Shown: positions 1 through 7,882 of the stretch, one piece after another
Layout: every line of letters begins with the position of its first letter
How positions within the stretch are numbered: position 1 is the first letter of the stretch
Assembly (NCBI GenBank): GCA_022766795.1
Contig: JALEPE010000077.1
Span: 1-13,966, forward strand
Reading direction: 5' to 3'
Length of the DNA: 13,966 bases
From: Helicobacter sp.
GTDB lineage: Bacteria; Campylobacterota; Campylobacteria; Campylobacterales; Helicobacteraceae
The notes under the pieces: model-generated
Told to the model about the DNA's origin: nothing
Database searches by the model: none
Seen by the model: only the letters and a program-made list of their open reading frames with translations
Made by a program: the position numbers and the translations under genes

Positions 1-141
1 TCCGGGTACAGCTCCTTTGCTTCTTCCAGCGTAACGGTACTTTTTCTTCTCGGCTTCTCGTACAACGGAGCAAGGTCTACCTTACAGCTCGGTATGCTGG
101 CTTTTATGTCCTCCAGCGTGTAACGGTTCTCTGACAGCTTA
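1..141 (-). CDS. Fragment of an unidentified, foreign-looking coding region
   Basis: The minus strand is open from the edge of the CRISPR array to the window edge. It reads about 45 codons, including LSENRYTLEDIKASIPSC, then KVDLAPLYEKPRRKS, then TVTLEEAKELYP. The composition is about 50% G+C by eye, clearly above the AT-rich host genes. Codons such as CTG, CCG and TAC are common. There is no start codon of its own: the frame runs back into the CRISPR repeat and meets a stop there. I do not recognise the family. The mix of charged and hydrophobic residues suits the inside of a soluble protein, perhaps from a plasmid or integrative element, but that is a guess. It may be a real mobile element ending at the array or an assembly junction. 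Confidence 0.4.
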
Positions 142-1240
142 ATTTTACCATAAAAGAATTTAACAAGCGGCTAAAACCTTGTCTCGGTTGTTGAAAAGCA
201 TAAGGAAATTTTACCATAAAAGAATTTAACAAGCGGCTAAAACTATTTAAAATCGCGCAGACATAAAGGAAAGATTTTACCATAAAAGAATTTAACAAGC
301 GGCTAAAACATAATATACCGCAGGCTTCTATCTAAAGAATATTTTACCATAAAAGAATTTAACAAGCGGCTAAAACATGTAGCTTGTTTTATTTTTTTTG
401 CTTTTTATTTTACCATAAAAGAATTTAACAAGCGGCTAAAACTTTGCTTGGGTTATATTCCGCAAAAAGCGGATTTTACCATAAAAGAATTTAACAAGCG
501 GCTAAAACTAACCCCAATCTCTTAAACCACAGAATCTTATTTTACCATAAAAGAATTTAACAAGCGGCTAAAACTATGCAAGGAGATAGAATCTCTGTGA
601 TTTTATTTTACCATAAAAGAATTTAACAAGCGGCTAAAACTTAAAAGCCGAATCCTGCGCGTATTGCGGGATTTTACCATAAAAGAATTTAACAAGCGGC
701 TAAAACTTTACAAAACGAGCTTTATAACAAATTTGAATTTTACCATAAAAGAATTTAACAAGCGGCTAAAACACCCACTTTAGATTCTGTTTTAAATCGT
801 CAATTTTACCATAAAAGAATTTAACAAGCGGCTAAAACTGCCACGCAAAGCGACCGACCGAACTTGTTATTTTACCATAAAAGAATTTAACAAGCGGCTA
901 AAACATCGGTTGCCCTTTAAAGCAATGTTTCCTAATTTTACCATAAAAGAATTTAACAAGCGGCTAAAACCTGTGGCAGTATGAGTCCAAAGAAAAGAAT
1001 ATTTTACCATAAAAGAATTTAACAAGCGGCTAAAACCTAAGGGTGCTTATGGTGCTTTGTCGGCTAATTTTACCATAAAAGAATTTAACAAGCGGCTAAA
1101 ACTATAGCGCGTATTGTTTCCCGAGTGATTTTATTTTACCATAAAAGAATTTAACAAGCGGCTAAAACTAATCCGCGCGTATTGTTACAAAATGGTGGAT
1201 TTTACCATAAAAGAATTTAACAAGCGGCTAAAGCTAAAAC
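142..1240 (-). CRISPR. Type II-C CRISPR array, 17 repeats and 16 spacers
   Basis: Sixteen identical 36-nt repeats begin ATTTTACCATAAAAG and end AGCGGCTAAAAC on the plus strand. They start at 142, 208, 274, 341, 407, 473, 539, 605, 671, 737, 803, 869, 935, 1001, 1067 and 1133. A seventeenth (1199-1240) carries a 6-nt tandem duplication (GCTAAAGCTAAAAC). Spacers are 30 nt, except the one at 310-340, which is 31 nt. In the crRNA sense (minus strand) the repeat starts GTTTTAG and ends TATGGTAAAAT, closely resembling the C. jejuni Cas9-associated repeat. That end contains an extended -10 box (TG-G-TAAAAT), as in type II-C arrays of Neisseria and Campylobacter, where each repeat promotes its own crRNA. 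No cas9, cas1, cas2 or tracrRNA lies in the window. All spacers differ, so the array was built by normal acquisition rather than duplication. Confidence 0.97.
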
Positions 1241-1266
1241 TTAAAATAGTATATGAATGAAATAGA

Positions 1267-1302
1267 ATTTTATCATAAAAACAATTCAATAAATCATAAA
1301 AT
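1267..1302 (-). repeat. Degenerate CRISPR repeat at the transcription-upstream end
   Basis: The segment starts ATTTTATCATAAAA and ends CATAAAAT on the plus strand. It aligns with the array repeat at about 23 of 36 positions without gaps, and better with one indel. Both ends are kept and the middle has decayed. In the crRNA sense it still ends TATGATAAAAT, an extended -10 box. It lies 26 nt beyond the last clear repeat, so 1241-1266 would be a shortened remnant spacer. Confidence 0.6.
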
Positions 1303-1398
1303 AAATCTTAAACAAAATTTATAAATCTCTAATTATTGGGTTTATTTTTGGATGTAATATTTTTGCATTTTGCATAAAGTTAAAATTAAATTTAATTT

Positions 1399-1407
1399 TG
1401 GCATAAT
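1399..1407 (+). promoter_or_regulatory. Putative extended -10 promoter of atpB
   Basis: TG-G-CATAAT matches an extended -10 box, the usual core of housekeeping promoters in Helicobacter and Campylobacter. It would give a leader of about 28 nt before the atpB start. An 18-nt A/T-only perfect palindrome (1382-1399) lies immediately upstream; in such AT-rich DNA it may be chance. The rest of 1303-1441 shows only AT-rich sequence. Confidence 0.35.
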
Positions 1408-1441
1408 TAACTACTTTATATTACAAGGGAGTCTTAAAGAG

Positions 1442-2125
1442 ATGGACGGACGATTATTTACCTTTTTTGGGCTTATTAGCCACGACCACGATTTTATTAT
1501 TGCAATCCATACAATTTTAGTTGCAATCATCGCAGTGATTCTAGCAAAAATAGCAACTTCAAAAATGCAAGTTGTGCCGGGTACAATGCAAAATATTTTT
1601 GAAGCGTTTTTAGGGGGCGTTATCTTTATGGCAAAAGATGTGATTGGCGAGGAGAAAGCGCGTAAATATTTGCCTCTCACTGCAACAATCGCACTTTTTG
1701 TATGTTTGGCAAACCTCATCGGAATCATTCCGGGATTTGAAGCACCTTCCTCTAGCCTTAGCTTTACACTCACACTTGCTCTTGTTGTGTTTGTGTTTTA
1801 TAACTTTGAGGGGATTCGCACCTTTGGTTTTGTAAAGTATTTTGCGCATTTCGCAGGTCCTATTAAGCCTCTAGCACCGCTAATGTTCCCCATTGAGATT
1901 ATCTCACATTGTTCAAGATTAGTCTCTCTTTCTTTCCGTCTCTTTGGAAACATTAAGGGAGACGATATGTTCTTGCTTGTAATGCTAATGCTTGCCCCTT
2001 GGGTTGCGCCACTTCCAGCATTCTTATTGCTAACCTTTATGGCGTTCCTACAAGCCTTTATTTTTATGATTCTAACTTATGTATTCCTAGCAGGAGCAGT
2101 TTTGGAAAGTGAGGAAGCCCATTAA
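1442..2125 (+). CDS. atpB: F1Fo ATP synthase subunit a
   Basis: Subunit a of the membrane Fo sector provides the two proton half-channels next to the c-ring. The 227-residue product starts MDGRLFTFFG and is strongly hydrophobic, with five or more membrane segments. The signature VSLSFRLFGN at about 161-170 carries the essential arginine (R166). The stretches GIIPGFE, YFAHFAGP, MFPIEIISH and GDDMFLL match AtpB of Helicobacter as I know it. I chose ATG 1442 because AAGGGAG (1425-1431) sits ten bases upstream. An in-frame start further up (1370) would add 24 residues not expected in the family and has no ribosome site. The gene stands apart from the other F1Fo genes, as is usual in this group. 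Its end overlaps the next gene. Confidence 0.96.
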   Translation: MDGRLFTFFGLISHDHDFIIAIHTILVAIIAVILAKIATSKMQVVPGTMQNIFEAFLGGVIFMAKDVIGEEKARKYLPLTATIALFVCLANLIGIIPGFEAPSSSLSFTLTLALVVFVFYNFEGIRTFGFVKYFAHFAGPIKPLAPLMFPIEIISHCSRLVSLSFRLFGNIKGDDMFLLVMLMLAPWVAPLPAFLLLTFMAFLQAFIFMILTYVFLAGAVLESEEAH

Positions 2126-2675
2126 GGCTTACCTCATCACAGACCCTACACTTTATCCAAAAACTCCTTTAGAATTTCTCGATTTCTATACTAGAATCGT
2201 GGAGCAATACAAACCGCATTTTGCTACTTACCGCGATAAAGATTCCAATTTCAATCTTGCGCTTATGGAGATTTTTCTAAATATTAATCAAAAATACAGA
2301 ATCCCTAGTTTGCTTAACTCCAACCTAGAATTAGCCCTGAAATTTGGCTTTGATGGAGTGCATTGCAATGGCGCACAAATGCAGGAAATTAAAAATTGCA
2401 AACAAAAATTTCAATATGTATTTTTTAGCGCACATTCATCACAAGAAATCCAAGACGCCGATAAACAAGGTGCAAATGGAATCACAATCAGCCCAATTTA
2501 TCAAACTCCGAGCAAAGGCACTCCACTAGGAATTGAATTTTTAAACAGCCTTGAACCTGCAAATTTCAAAGCAGAACTTTTTGCGCTTGGCGGAATCATT
2601 AGCAATCAGCAAGTGCAAGAAATTTCTAAAACAAAAATTCAAAATTTCGCTTCTATTCGCTATTTTTTAGGGTAA
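2109..2675 (+). CDS. Thiamine phosphate synthase / TenI family protein
   Basis: The 188-residue product resembles the ThiE/TenI TIM-barrel family. ThiE joins the pyrimidine and thiazole moieties of vitamin B1 in the cytoplasm; TenI proteins share the fold but act otherwise. Recognisable blocks in order are YLITDPTLYP (8-17), ATYRDKD (39-45), GVHCNGAQ (83-90), FFSAHS (105-110), ISPIYQTPSKGTPLG (127-141) and ALGGI near the end. The canonical HLGQ-D phosphate/metal motif is altered to HCNGAQM and the protein is slightly short for ThiE, so a TenI-like or diverged role is possible. The likely start is GTG 2109, inside the last codons of atpB (17-nt overlap in another frame), so it is probably co-transcribed and translated by coupling. 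No separate promoter is visible. I leave the symbol empty because ThiE and TenI cannot be separated by eye. Confidence 0.75.
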   Translation: MRKPIKAYLITDPTLYPKTPLEFLDFYTRIVEQYKPHFATYRDKDSNFNLALMEIFLNINQKYRIPSLLNSNLELALKFGFDGVHCNGAQMQEIKNCKQKFQYVFFSAHSSQEIQDADKQGANGITISPIYQTPSKGTPLGIEFLNSLEPANFKAELFALGGIISNQQVQEISKTKIQNFASIRYFLG

Positions 2676-2765
2676 ATCCGAACTTTTATATTGAGCGTAA
2701 ATTATAATGTTGCAAATTTGTGTCCTGCCACCGCGTTCTTGTGAAGCCTTGATAAAAAGGTTGGA

Positions 2766-2920
2766 GCGCATATTCTGCCATTGCGAGAAGTTGGCACACA
2801 ACTTCGTGGTGTACATTTGCGAATAGCAAATTCACTTGCTTTAGCGCAAATCTATAAACTTTGGATTTGTTTATGGTTTTACCATTTGTGTCATTGCGAG
2901 AGGCGTAGCCTCGTGGCAAT
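2766..2920 (+). repeat. Composite hairpin element, left copy (direct repeat of 11484-11643)
   Basis: Two hairpins flank a conserved centre. Hairpin one (from about 2779) has GCGAG-AAGTTG paired with CAACTT-CGTGG. Hairpin two (2893-2920) has ATTGCGAG-AGGC, loop GTA, and GCCT-CGTGGCAAT. A small ATTTGC/GCAAAT hairpin lies at 2814-2831. The connecting sequence matches 11484-11643 closely (roughly four bases in five by eye) in the same orientation, while the hairpin tips differ. The element occupies much of the 344-nt gap 2676-3019. The rest of that gap has only related fragments (AATCTATAATATAGAATCTC from about 2918) and no gene that I can support. Confidence 0.75.
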
Positions 2921-3019
2921 CTATAATATAGAATCTCGTAAAAGCGTTTGCAATGGAATCTCTCAAATATGCAAAATTACAGATTGCCTCACTCGCATTT
3001 GCAAAGACAAAAAACCAAA

Positions 3020-3697
3020 TTAAGCTAATTGCCAATCTAGCAAATTAGATTCATTAGCTCTCAAGCGTGATTCCACATTTCTTTTAAATTCTTGCGCTAG
3101 TTTTGGGTTATTCATCAGAATCTTAAAGGATTCCTTAGCAAGACTTGGATTTTTATAGATTTGATGCGCACATTGCAGAGTTGTAGAATCTTGCGCATTT
3201 TCTAAGCAAATAGAGGAATCCTTTTGAATCCTACCACCTTGTATGACACGCAAATAAAATCCTACACAACCTGTTTCAAAGAGAAATTTTGCCAACGCAT
3301 TTTTATCCTGTGCGCTTGGATACAAACTCGGAATCTTAAAGCACTGCACACGTGGCATAGAAATTTCTAGCACCACTCCATTTTCAAAACAAAGCCTATC
3401 TCCCACACATAAATCTCCCGCCTTTACCTCCTCTAGCAAAAGATTCTCGCCCATTCCTCCATAAGGAATCTCCAAGCCTAAACACTTGCGCCACTGCGCA
3501 TACGATTCCATATCGTAGGCAAAAACTGCCTTGTTTGCTCCTCCGTGATGGATCGTATCGGCGATTTCATTTCCCACAATTCCTTGATTGGTAATTTCTA
3601 GCGATTCCACTTCGCGCCCTTTCATCGCGCTCAAAAAAGAAGTTTCACCGCAAGAATATCTTGCAATTTTCCCCACAAAAAGCCCACTTAAACGCAC
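3020..3697 (-). CDS. MOSC-domain protein, YiiM-like
   Basis: The 225-residue product has the MOSC fold pattern of the YiiM group. These proteins act with molybdenum cofactor, and in E. coli YiiM protects against N-hydroxylated base analogues. Visible blocks are HHGGANKAVFAYD (50-62), GMGENL (81-86), VGDRL (98-102) and EISMPRVQCFKI (111-122), with C119 as the conserved cysteine expected to bind molybdenum. A family-typical helical C-terminal tail follows. The start is GTG 3697, because the nearby ATG at 3699 is in the trpCF frame and reaches a stop after three codons. The gene therefore overlaps the end of trpCF by 10 nt and should be translated by coupling. A role in tryptophan synthesis is not suggested by the family, so its place in this operon is probably historical or regulatory. 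Confidence 0.88.
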   Translation of the reverse strand: MRLSGLFVGKIARYSCGETSFLSAMKGREVESLEITNQGIVGNEIADTIHHGGANKAVFAYDMESYAQWRKCLGLEIPYGGMGENLLLEEVKAGDLCVGDRLCFENGVVLEISMPRVQCFKIPSLYPSAQDKNALAKFLFETGCVGFYLRVIQGGRIQKDSSICLENAQDSTTLQCAHQIYKNPSLAKESFKILMNNPKLAQEFKRNVESRLRANESNLLDWQLA

Positions 3698-5211
3698 ATT
3701 TCGCCTCGCTTTTTTAGAATTGCAAAGAGTTTTTGCAATTTCACAGAATCCTTTTTACCTGCTTTGGATTCTATGCTAGAGTTAATATCTAGCATTTTTG
3801 CTCCTAGCTTCATCAAGGATTCCACATTCTCTATACCCACGCCACCGGCTACACATAGGGTTTGCACTTTTGCCTTTAAAGATTCCAAAACCTCTCCATC
3901 AATCCCTTGCCCACTGCCCCCGCCTAACGCACTTTTAGAATCCAACAGCACAAAGGGGCTGACAAATTCGCCCAAATCCTCCTCTCTCTCCACATTCCAA
4001 GCTTCATAAAATGCAAAATCCGCCTCTTTTAGCTCCACTCCACCAAAGAATCCTGCCTTACAAACGCCGTGTAATTGCAACGCATCTACCACACCCTCTT
4101 TGTATAACTCCCTAGCAATCCGCATTTGCGCCACATCATCTTTTAGCACAACAACTTTAAGAATCTTGGGGAATTGCTCCAATGCCTTTGCAATTCCTTT
4201 AATCCTCTCTAATTCCACAAAACGCGGGGATTTTGGCTCTATGATGAATCCTAAAGCAGCAATTTTGCGCACTCCTTTATAATGGGATTCCAACTCTTGC
4301 AGGGCTTCCGCACACATTAGCGCGTCTTGTTCGCTTGTGATTCCACAAATTTTTAAGAATCCCAAAGGCGAATTTAGCAATCTAAAGACATTTTGATAAA
4401 AGGCGTTGGGAGAGTTTTGCCCACATTCTATTGCACTTTTTAGCTGTTTTAACGCATTTTTAGGCGTAGAATGCGACACGAGATAACTCCCACACAAGAT
4501 TCCATTAAATCCCAAATTTCCCACGACAAAGCCATCAAAATTACAATTTAGCGAAGATTCAAAAACCACCTTGCTTTTGGGATTCTGTGCTTGAATTTGG
4601 TTTAAAAGGCAATAGGCTTGGATTTTATCAATCACAAAAGTGTGCAAATTGCGTGAGTTTATGCCGATGAGTTTTGCCTCTAAATCTTTGATAAACTCCA
4701 CTTCCAACGCATTATGCACTTCTACAAGAGGCGTCAAACCAAACCGCAAACATTCCCGATAAAGAGCTTGTAGTTGCTTAAACCCACCATAAGGGTTGTT
4801 TTCTCCAACAAACACCGCAGCAATGAGCAGCACCATATCCGCACCAAAATCGTAAGCCTCCTTGATTTGCTCCACCTTTATGATAAAATCCTTTCTTAGC
4901 ACACAAGCATTAGGATTTGCAGTCTTGACTTCCCTTAAATCCTCTAAATCCCCCTTAAAATAATCCTTTTCACACAGCACAGAAATAGCATCTGCACCCC
5001 CTTGCAAATACTCCTTGGCAAGATTGCTTGGGCTTGGAATCGCGCCAATATTTCCCGCACTTGGACTTGCGCGTTTGATTTCTGCAATGACGAAAGTAGA
5101 ATCCAAAATCGGCGGATTCAAGGGTGTTGTGCGCTTGTTAGTGCGGATTGCCACCACTTGCTTTTTGTCTAAAATTTCCTTTAAAATCGTTGGGATTGCG
5201 TCAGGTTGCAT
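3688..5211 (-). CDS. trpCF: Bifunctional indole-3-glycerol phosphate synthase / phosphoribosylanthranilate isomerase
   Basis: Two successive tryptophan-pathway enzymes are fused in 507 residues, TrpC first. TrpF isomerises phosphoribosylanthranilate, and TrpC then closes the indole ring by decarboxylation. TrpC (about 1-265) shows EIKRASPSAG with K46, LRKDFI with K107, EVH with E164 and INSRNL with N185. The usual ESGI phosphate-binding block is weak (FESSL). TrpF (about 285-500) shows LKICGIT with catalytic C289, LQLHG, LLDSK with D424, GGGSGQGID and AGGVGIENV. The usual D(V/I)SSG-E near the end reads DINSSIE, a change at the phosphate-binding glycine. ATG 5211 is preceded by AAAAGGA five bases upstream. 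The gene is separated from trpA by a 308-nt repeat-bearing gap, so it is probably transcribed on its own with the MOSC gene. No clear promoter was found. Confidence 0.95.
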   Translation of the reverse strand: MQPDAIPTILKEILDKKQVVAIRTNKRTTPLNPPILDSTFVIAEIKRASPSAGNIGAIPSPSNLAKEYLQGGADAISVLCEKDYFKGDLEDLREVKTANPNACVLRKDFIIKVEQIKEAYDFGADMVLLIAAVFVGENNPYGGFKQLQALYRECLRFGLTPLVEVHNALEVEFIKDLEAKLIGINSRNLHTFVIDKIQAYCLLNQIQAQNPKSKVVFESSLNCNFDGFVVGNLGFNGILCGSYLVSHSTPKNALKQLKSAIECGQNSPNAFYQNVFRLLNSPLGFLKICGITSEQDALMCAEALQELESHYKGVRKIAALGFIIEPKSPRFVELERIKGIAKALEQFPKILKVVVLKDDVAQMRIARELYKEGVVDALQLHGVCKAGFFGGVELKEADFAFYEAWNVEREEDLGEFVSPFVLLDSKSALGGGSGQGIDGEVLESLKAKVQTLCVAGGVGIENVESLMKLGAKMLDINSSIESKAGKKDSVKLQKLFAILKKRGEMCV

Positions 5212-5307
5212 TAGAATCCTTTTGATGAATTTGCATAGCGCAGATAAAGAATCTATAATACAAAATCTCGCCTTAAAGATTCCATTGCCATATTTACTTT
5301 ATGCGAG

Positions 5308-5370
5308 ATTATGGATTTGCAAGTGTGGGCGTGTGTGCGTAGCATCCACCCAAACTTGCACAACTGCTGC
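5308..5370 (+). repeat. Inverted-repeat arm, left of trpA-trpB
   Basis: These 63 nt match the reverse complement of 8099-8161 at about 60 positions. Weaker similarity continues on both sides, to roughly 5300-5403. Inside, TGCAAGT and ACTTGCA plus TGGG and CCCA form a long hairpin (5318-5360). The arm lies in the 308-nt gap 5212-5519 between trpA and trpCF. The remainder of the gap holds further repeat-family fragments (AATCTATAATA from about 5250, and GCAATGAC near 5396) and no gene. Short open frames crossing it are by-products of the repeat. Confidence 0.85.
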
Positions 5371-5519
5371 GCAGTGTGCGCTTCGGCTACGCCTTGCAAT
5401 GACAGAGAAATACGCTTTAAGGCATTAAATTGCTACGCCCTTTATTCTTTGCAATGATAAAATAGAGTCTTGCAAGGTGCAAATTTGTAATTCCGTAGAA
5501 TCAGGCGCACAAACCTCTA

Positions 5520-6287
5520 CTAATCCCCCAAAAGCCCTTTTGTAAAAGCACAAAGTTTTTCAGAAATCTCTCCTTCCTCTTTGCATACTTTGTTAATATA
5601 GCGCACAAAGGCACTTCCAACAATCGCAATCGGCACGATTCCACGCAAGGCGTCAATTTGTTCTTTGCTTTGGATTCCAAACCCTAACGCTAGGGGCTTT
5701 TCGCAGTGTTTTTTCACAAGCTCAATGTAGCGCAACAAAGAGGCATCAATTTGCGTAGTGTCTCCCGTGATTCCATTGCGTGCGACAACATAGACAAACG
5801 CGCCACTTGCCTTGCTTAGCCTTTTCATTCTCTTTGGCTTGGTTAGAGGCGCAATGAGTGCGATATTTTCCAATCTAAATTTCCTAGCTTTTTTAAAAAG
5901 CTTTTCATCATTGTGCAACGATAAATCCGGTACAATCAGCCCATAAACACCGCATTGCTTTGCCTTTTTTAAAAACTTCTTCACCCCATAGCAAAACAAA
6001 ATATTGCCATAAGTCATAATGAGTAATTTGGTTGTCAAGTGGTTTTGGGCGAGTTTTTCTTGGAGCTTGGCGATAAACTCAAACCCCAAATCGGTGTTGA
6101 ATCCTCCTTGAAGAGCGACTTCACAAGCATTGGCAATTGCGATTCCATCGGCGTTTGGGTCAGAGAATGGAAACTGCACCTCTAAGTATTCCGCCCCGCC
6201 TTGCGCAATTCCAAGTGCCGCTTTGAGACTTGCTTCAAAGCTTGGAAACCCCGCGACAATATGCCCCATTAATGCAATTTTTTTCAT
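5520..6287 (-). CDS. trpA: Tryptophan synthase alpha chain
   Basis: TrpA cleaves indole-3-glycerol phosphate to indole and glyceraldehyde 3-phosphate and passes indole through a tunnel to TrpB. The product is 255 residues, slightly short of the usual 265. The active-site region LEVQFPFSDPNADG keeps both acids, E36 and D47 (E49 and D60 in enteric TrpA). Other landmarks are MTYGN (91-95), LIVPDLS, VVARNGITGDT and LGFGIQS. The glycine of the usual LELG(V/I)PFSDP is replaced by Q. ATG 6287 overlaps the trpB stop as ATGA and has AAGGAAG six bases upstream, so translation is probably coupled to trpB and the subunits would be made together. No terminator is obvious after it. Confidence 0.95.
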   Translation of the reverse strand: MKKIALMGHIVAGFPSFEASLKAALGIAQGGAEYLEVQFPFSDPNADGIAIANACEVALQGGFNTDLGFEFIAKLQEKLAQNHLTTKLLIMTYGNILFCYGVKKFLKKAKQCGVYGLIVPDLSLHNDEKLFKKARKFRLENIALIAPLTKPKRMKRLSKASGAFVYVVARNGITGDTTQIDASLLRYIELVKKHCEKPLALGFGIQSKEQIDALRGIVPIAIVGSAFVRYINKVCKEEGEISEKLCAFTKGLLGD

Positions 6288-7579
6288 TCTTTACTTCCTT
6301 TTGTGCTTTTGGATTCCGCACTTTGCATTTCTTGAATCTCTTGTTGCAAAAATTCCGCCCAACGCTCTTTTTGTAGGGCTTTTGCGGTGATGAAAATATC
6401 TTTGTCCCCTCTACCAGAAATATTGACAAGGATTTTTTTGTTTTTCACTTCTTTAGCGATTTTTAATGCCCCCGCTAATGCGTGGCTAGATTCCAAAGCA
6501 GCGAGGATTCCCTCGTGTTTAGCAAAGAATTGTAAAGCCTCTAATGCCTCACTATCTAGCGCACTTAAAAACTCCACGCGTCCGATTTCTTTTAAATGCG
6601 CAAGTTGGGGACCAATCCCTGCATAATCAAGCCCTGCCGAAATAGAGTAGGTTTCTAGCAAATTGCCATATTCATCGCTTAGAAAATAGCTTTTATAGCC
6701 TTGCGCAATGCAAAGATTCGCATTTTTATTGCTCATACGCGCGGCATTCTTGCCTATTTCTTTGCCTAAGCCTCCCGCTTCAACGCCGATGAGGCGCACT
6801 TGACTTTTAAGAAAATGGCTAAAGAATCCTAGTGAGTTGCTTCCTCCACCCACACACGCAATCATAATATCGGGATTGCCCTTGAAAAACTCCTTTGTCT
6901 GCGCCTTTAGCTCCTTGCTGATAATGCTTTGAAATTCACGCACAATGTCGGGATAAGGATAAGGACCAAGTGTGCTTCCAAGCACATAAAAGGTGTTTTT
7001 ACTCTCCTTGCTCCACTCTCTTAAGGCTTCATTGACGGCGTCTTTAAGCGTTTGACTTCCGCTCTCCACGCTCACAACCTCTGCGCCGAGTAGCTCCATA
7101 TTAAACACATTGGGAAATTGTCGCTTAATATCCCGCGCACCCATAAACACCACGCATTCCATACCAAGTTTTGCACACGCCGCTGCGGTGGCTAATCCGT
7201 GTTGTCCCGCTCCGGTTTCGGCTATAATGCGCGTCTTACCCATTTTTTTTGCGAGTAGTACCTGCCCGATAGCGTTGTTAATCTTATGCGCTCCCGTGTT
7301 TGCCAAGCCCTCAAATTTCAAATAAATTTCATTGTGCAAGAGCTTGCTCACATTTTTTGCATAAATTAAAGGCGTGGGGCGTCCAACAAAATCCCGATAT
7401 AGCAAGGATAATTCTTGCTTAAAATCACGGGTTTTTAAAATGTTTTTGTAGGCTTTTTCTAGCTCTTTGAGTGCAGAATAAAGAATCTCTGGCATATACT
7501 GCCCACCAAATGCGTTCAAGCCGTCTTTTGATTCGCCAAAGAATCCCTTTTTGGATTCTAAAAACATTTTGTGTTTCAT
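6284..7579 (-). CDS. trpB: Tryptophan synthase beta chain
   Basis: TrpB uses pyridoxal phosphate to condense indole with serine into tryptophan. At 431 residues it is about 25-35 longer than usual, the extra lying at both ends. Seen in order are FGGQYMPE (24-31), GRPTPL (66-71), TGAHKINNAIGQ with the cofactor lysine K99, AETGAGQHG with catalytic E121, GGGSNS (244-249), SAGLDY with D318, ESSHALA (363-369) and SGRGDKD with the pyridine-facing S388. The nearly invariant KREDL before the lysine reads KFEGL (88-92). ATG 7579 has a weak AAAGAAG upstream; a second Met at codon 5 has no better site. A 4-nt overlap links it to trpA. The divergent trpE lies 720 nt away. Confidence 0.95.
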   Translation of the reverse strand: MKHKMFLESKKGFFGESKDGLNAFGGQYMPEILYSALKELEKAYKNILKTRDFKQELSLLYRDFVGRPTPLIYAKNVSKLLHNEIYLKFEGLANTGAHKINNAIGQVLLAKKMGKTRIIAETGAGQHGLATAAACAKLGMECVVFMGARDIKRQFPNVFNMELLGAEVVSVESGSQTLKDAVNEALREWSKESKNTFYVLGSTLGPYPYPDIVREFQSIISKELKAQTKEFFKGNPDIMIACVGGGSNSLGFFSHFLKSQVRLIGVEAGGLGKEIGKNAARMSNKNANLCIAQGYKSYFLSDEYGNLLETYSISAGLDYAGIGPQLAHLKEIGRVEFLSALDSEALEALQFFAKHEGILAALESSHALAGALKIAKEVKNKKILVNISGRGDKDIFITAKALQKERWAEFLQQEIQEMQSAESKSTKGSKE

Positions 7580-7610
7580 TGCGTCTTCTTTGTGTGAATT
7601 TAAAGGTGAT

Positions 7611-7619
7611 ATTTTAACA
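7611..7619 (-). promoter_or_regulatory. Putative extended -10 promoter of trpBA
   Basis: On the minus strand TG-T-TAAAAT forms an extended -10 box. It would start transcription about 25 nt before trpB. No -35 hexamer is evident, which is common for this group. Confidence 0.4.
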
Positions 7620-7663
7620 AAAATTTATGCAAAATCATCACTGCAATAGCGGTAGATTCTCTG

Positions 7664-7849
7664 TTGTTGCGAGGGCAAAGCCCGAAGCAATCTATAATAT
7701 GGAATCTCGCCTTTAACTTTGCGATTCCATTGTTAAATCTAATTTTTGCGTGATTATAGATTGCCACGAAAATTTTTCAAATTTTCTTGCAATGACGGAG
7801 TGGTTAGTTTTTTGTCATTGCGAGGCAGTGTGAAGCACAACGAAGCAAT
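7664..7849. repeat. Three tandem hairpin elements in the trpB/trpE gap
   Basis: Three members of the ATTGC/GCAAT hairpin family follow each other. At 7664-7691 GAGGGC pairs with GCCC. At 7760-7793, in reverse orientation, AAAATTT pairs with AAATTTT. At 7817-7849 a weaker GCGAGGCAGTG/GCACAACGAAGC version appears. Copies one and three are followed by CTATAATATGGAATCTC or CTATAAATATGGAATCTC, a shared tail also seen near 2920 and 5250. Tip sequences are unrelated between copies but self-complementary in the first two. Confidence 0.7.
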
Positions 7850-7882
7850 CTATAAATATGGAATCTCTCCTTTAAGATTTTT

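Noticed and set aside
104..298. 64-residue open frame on the minus strand with repeated LLNSFMVK
   Set aside because: It is the CRISPR repeat read as codons; the periodic peptide is an artefact.
1370..1441. N-terminal extension of AtpB from the upstream ATG at 1370
   Set aside because: It lacks a ribosome site, is AT-rich, and is absent from the family; 1442 has a good site.
2686..3023. Open frames of 77 and 80 residues after the thiE-like gene
   Set aside because: They cross the composite hairpin element and match no protein pattern.
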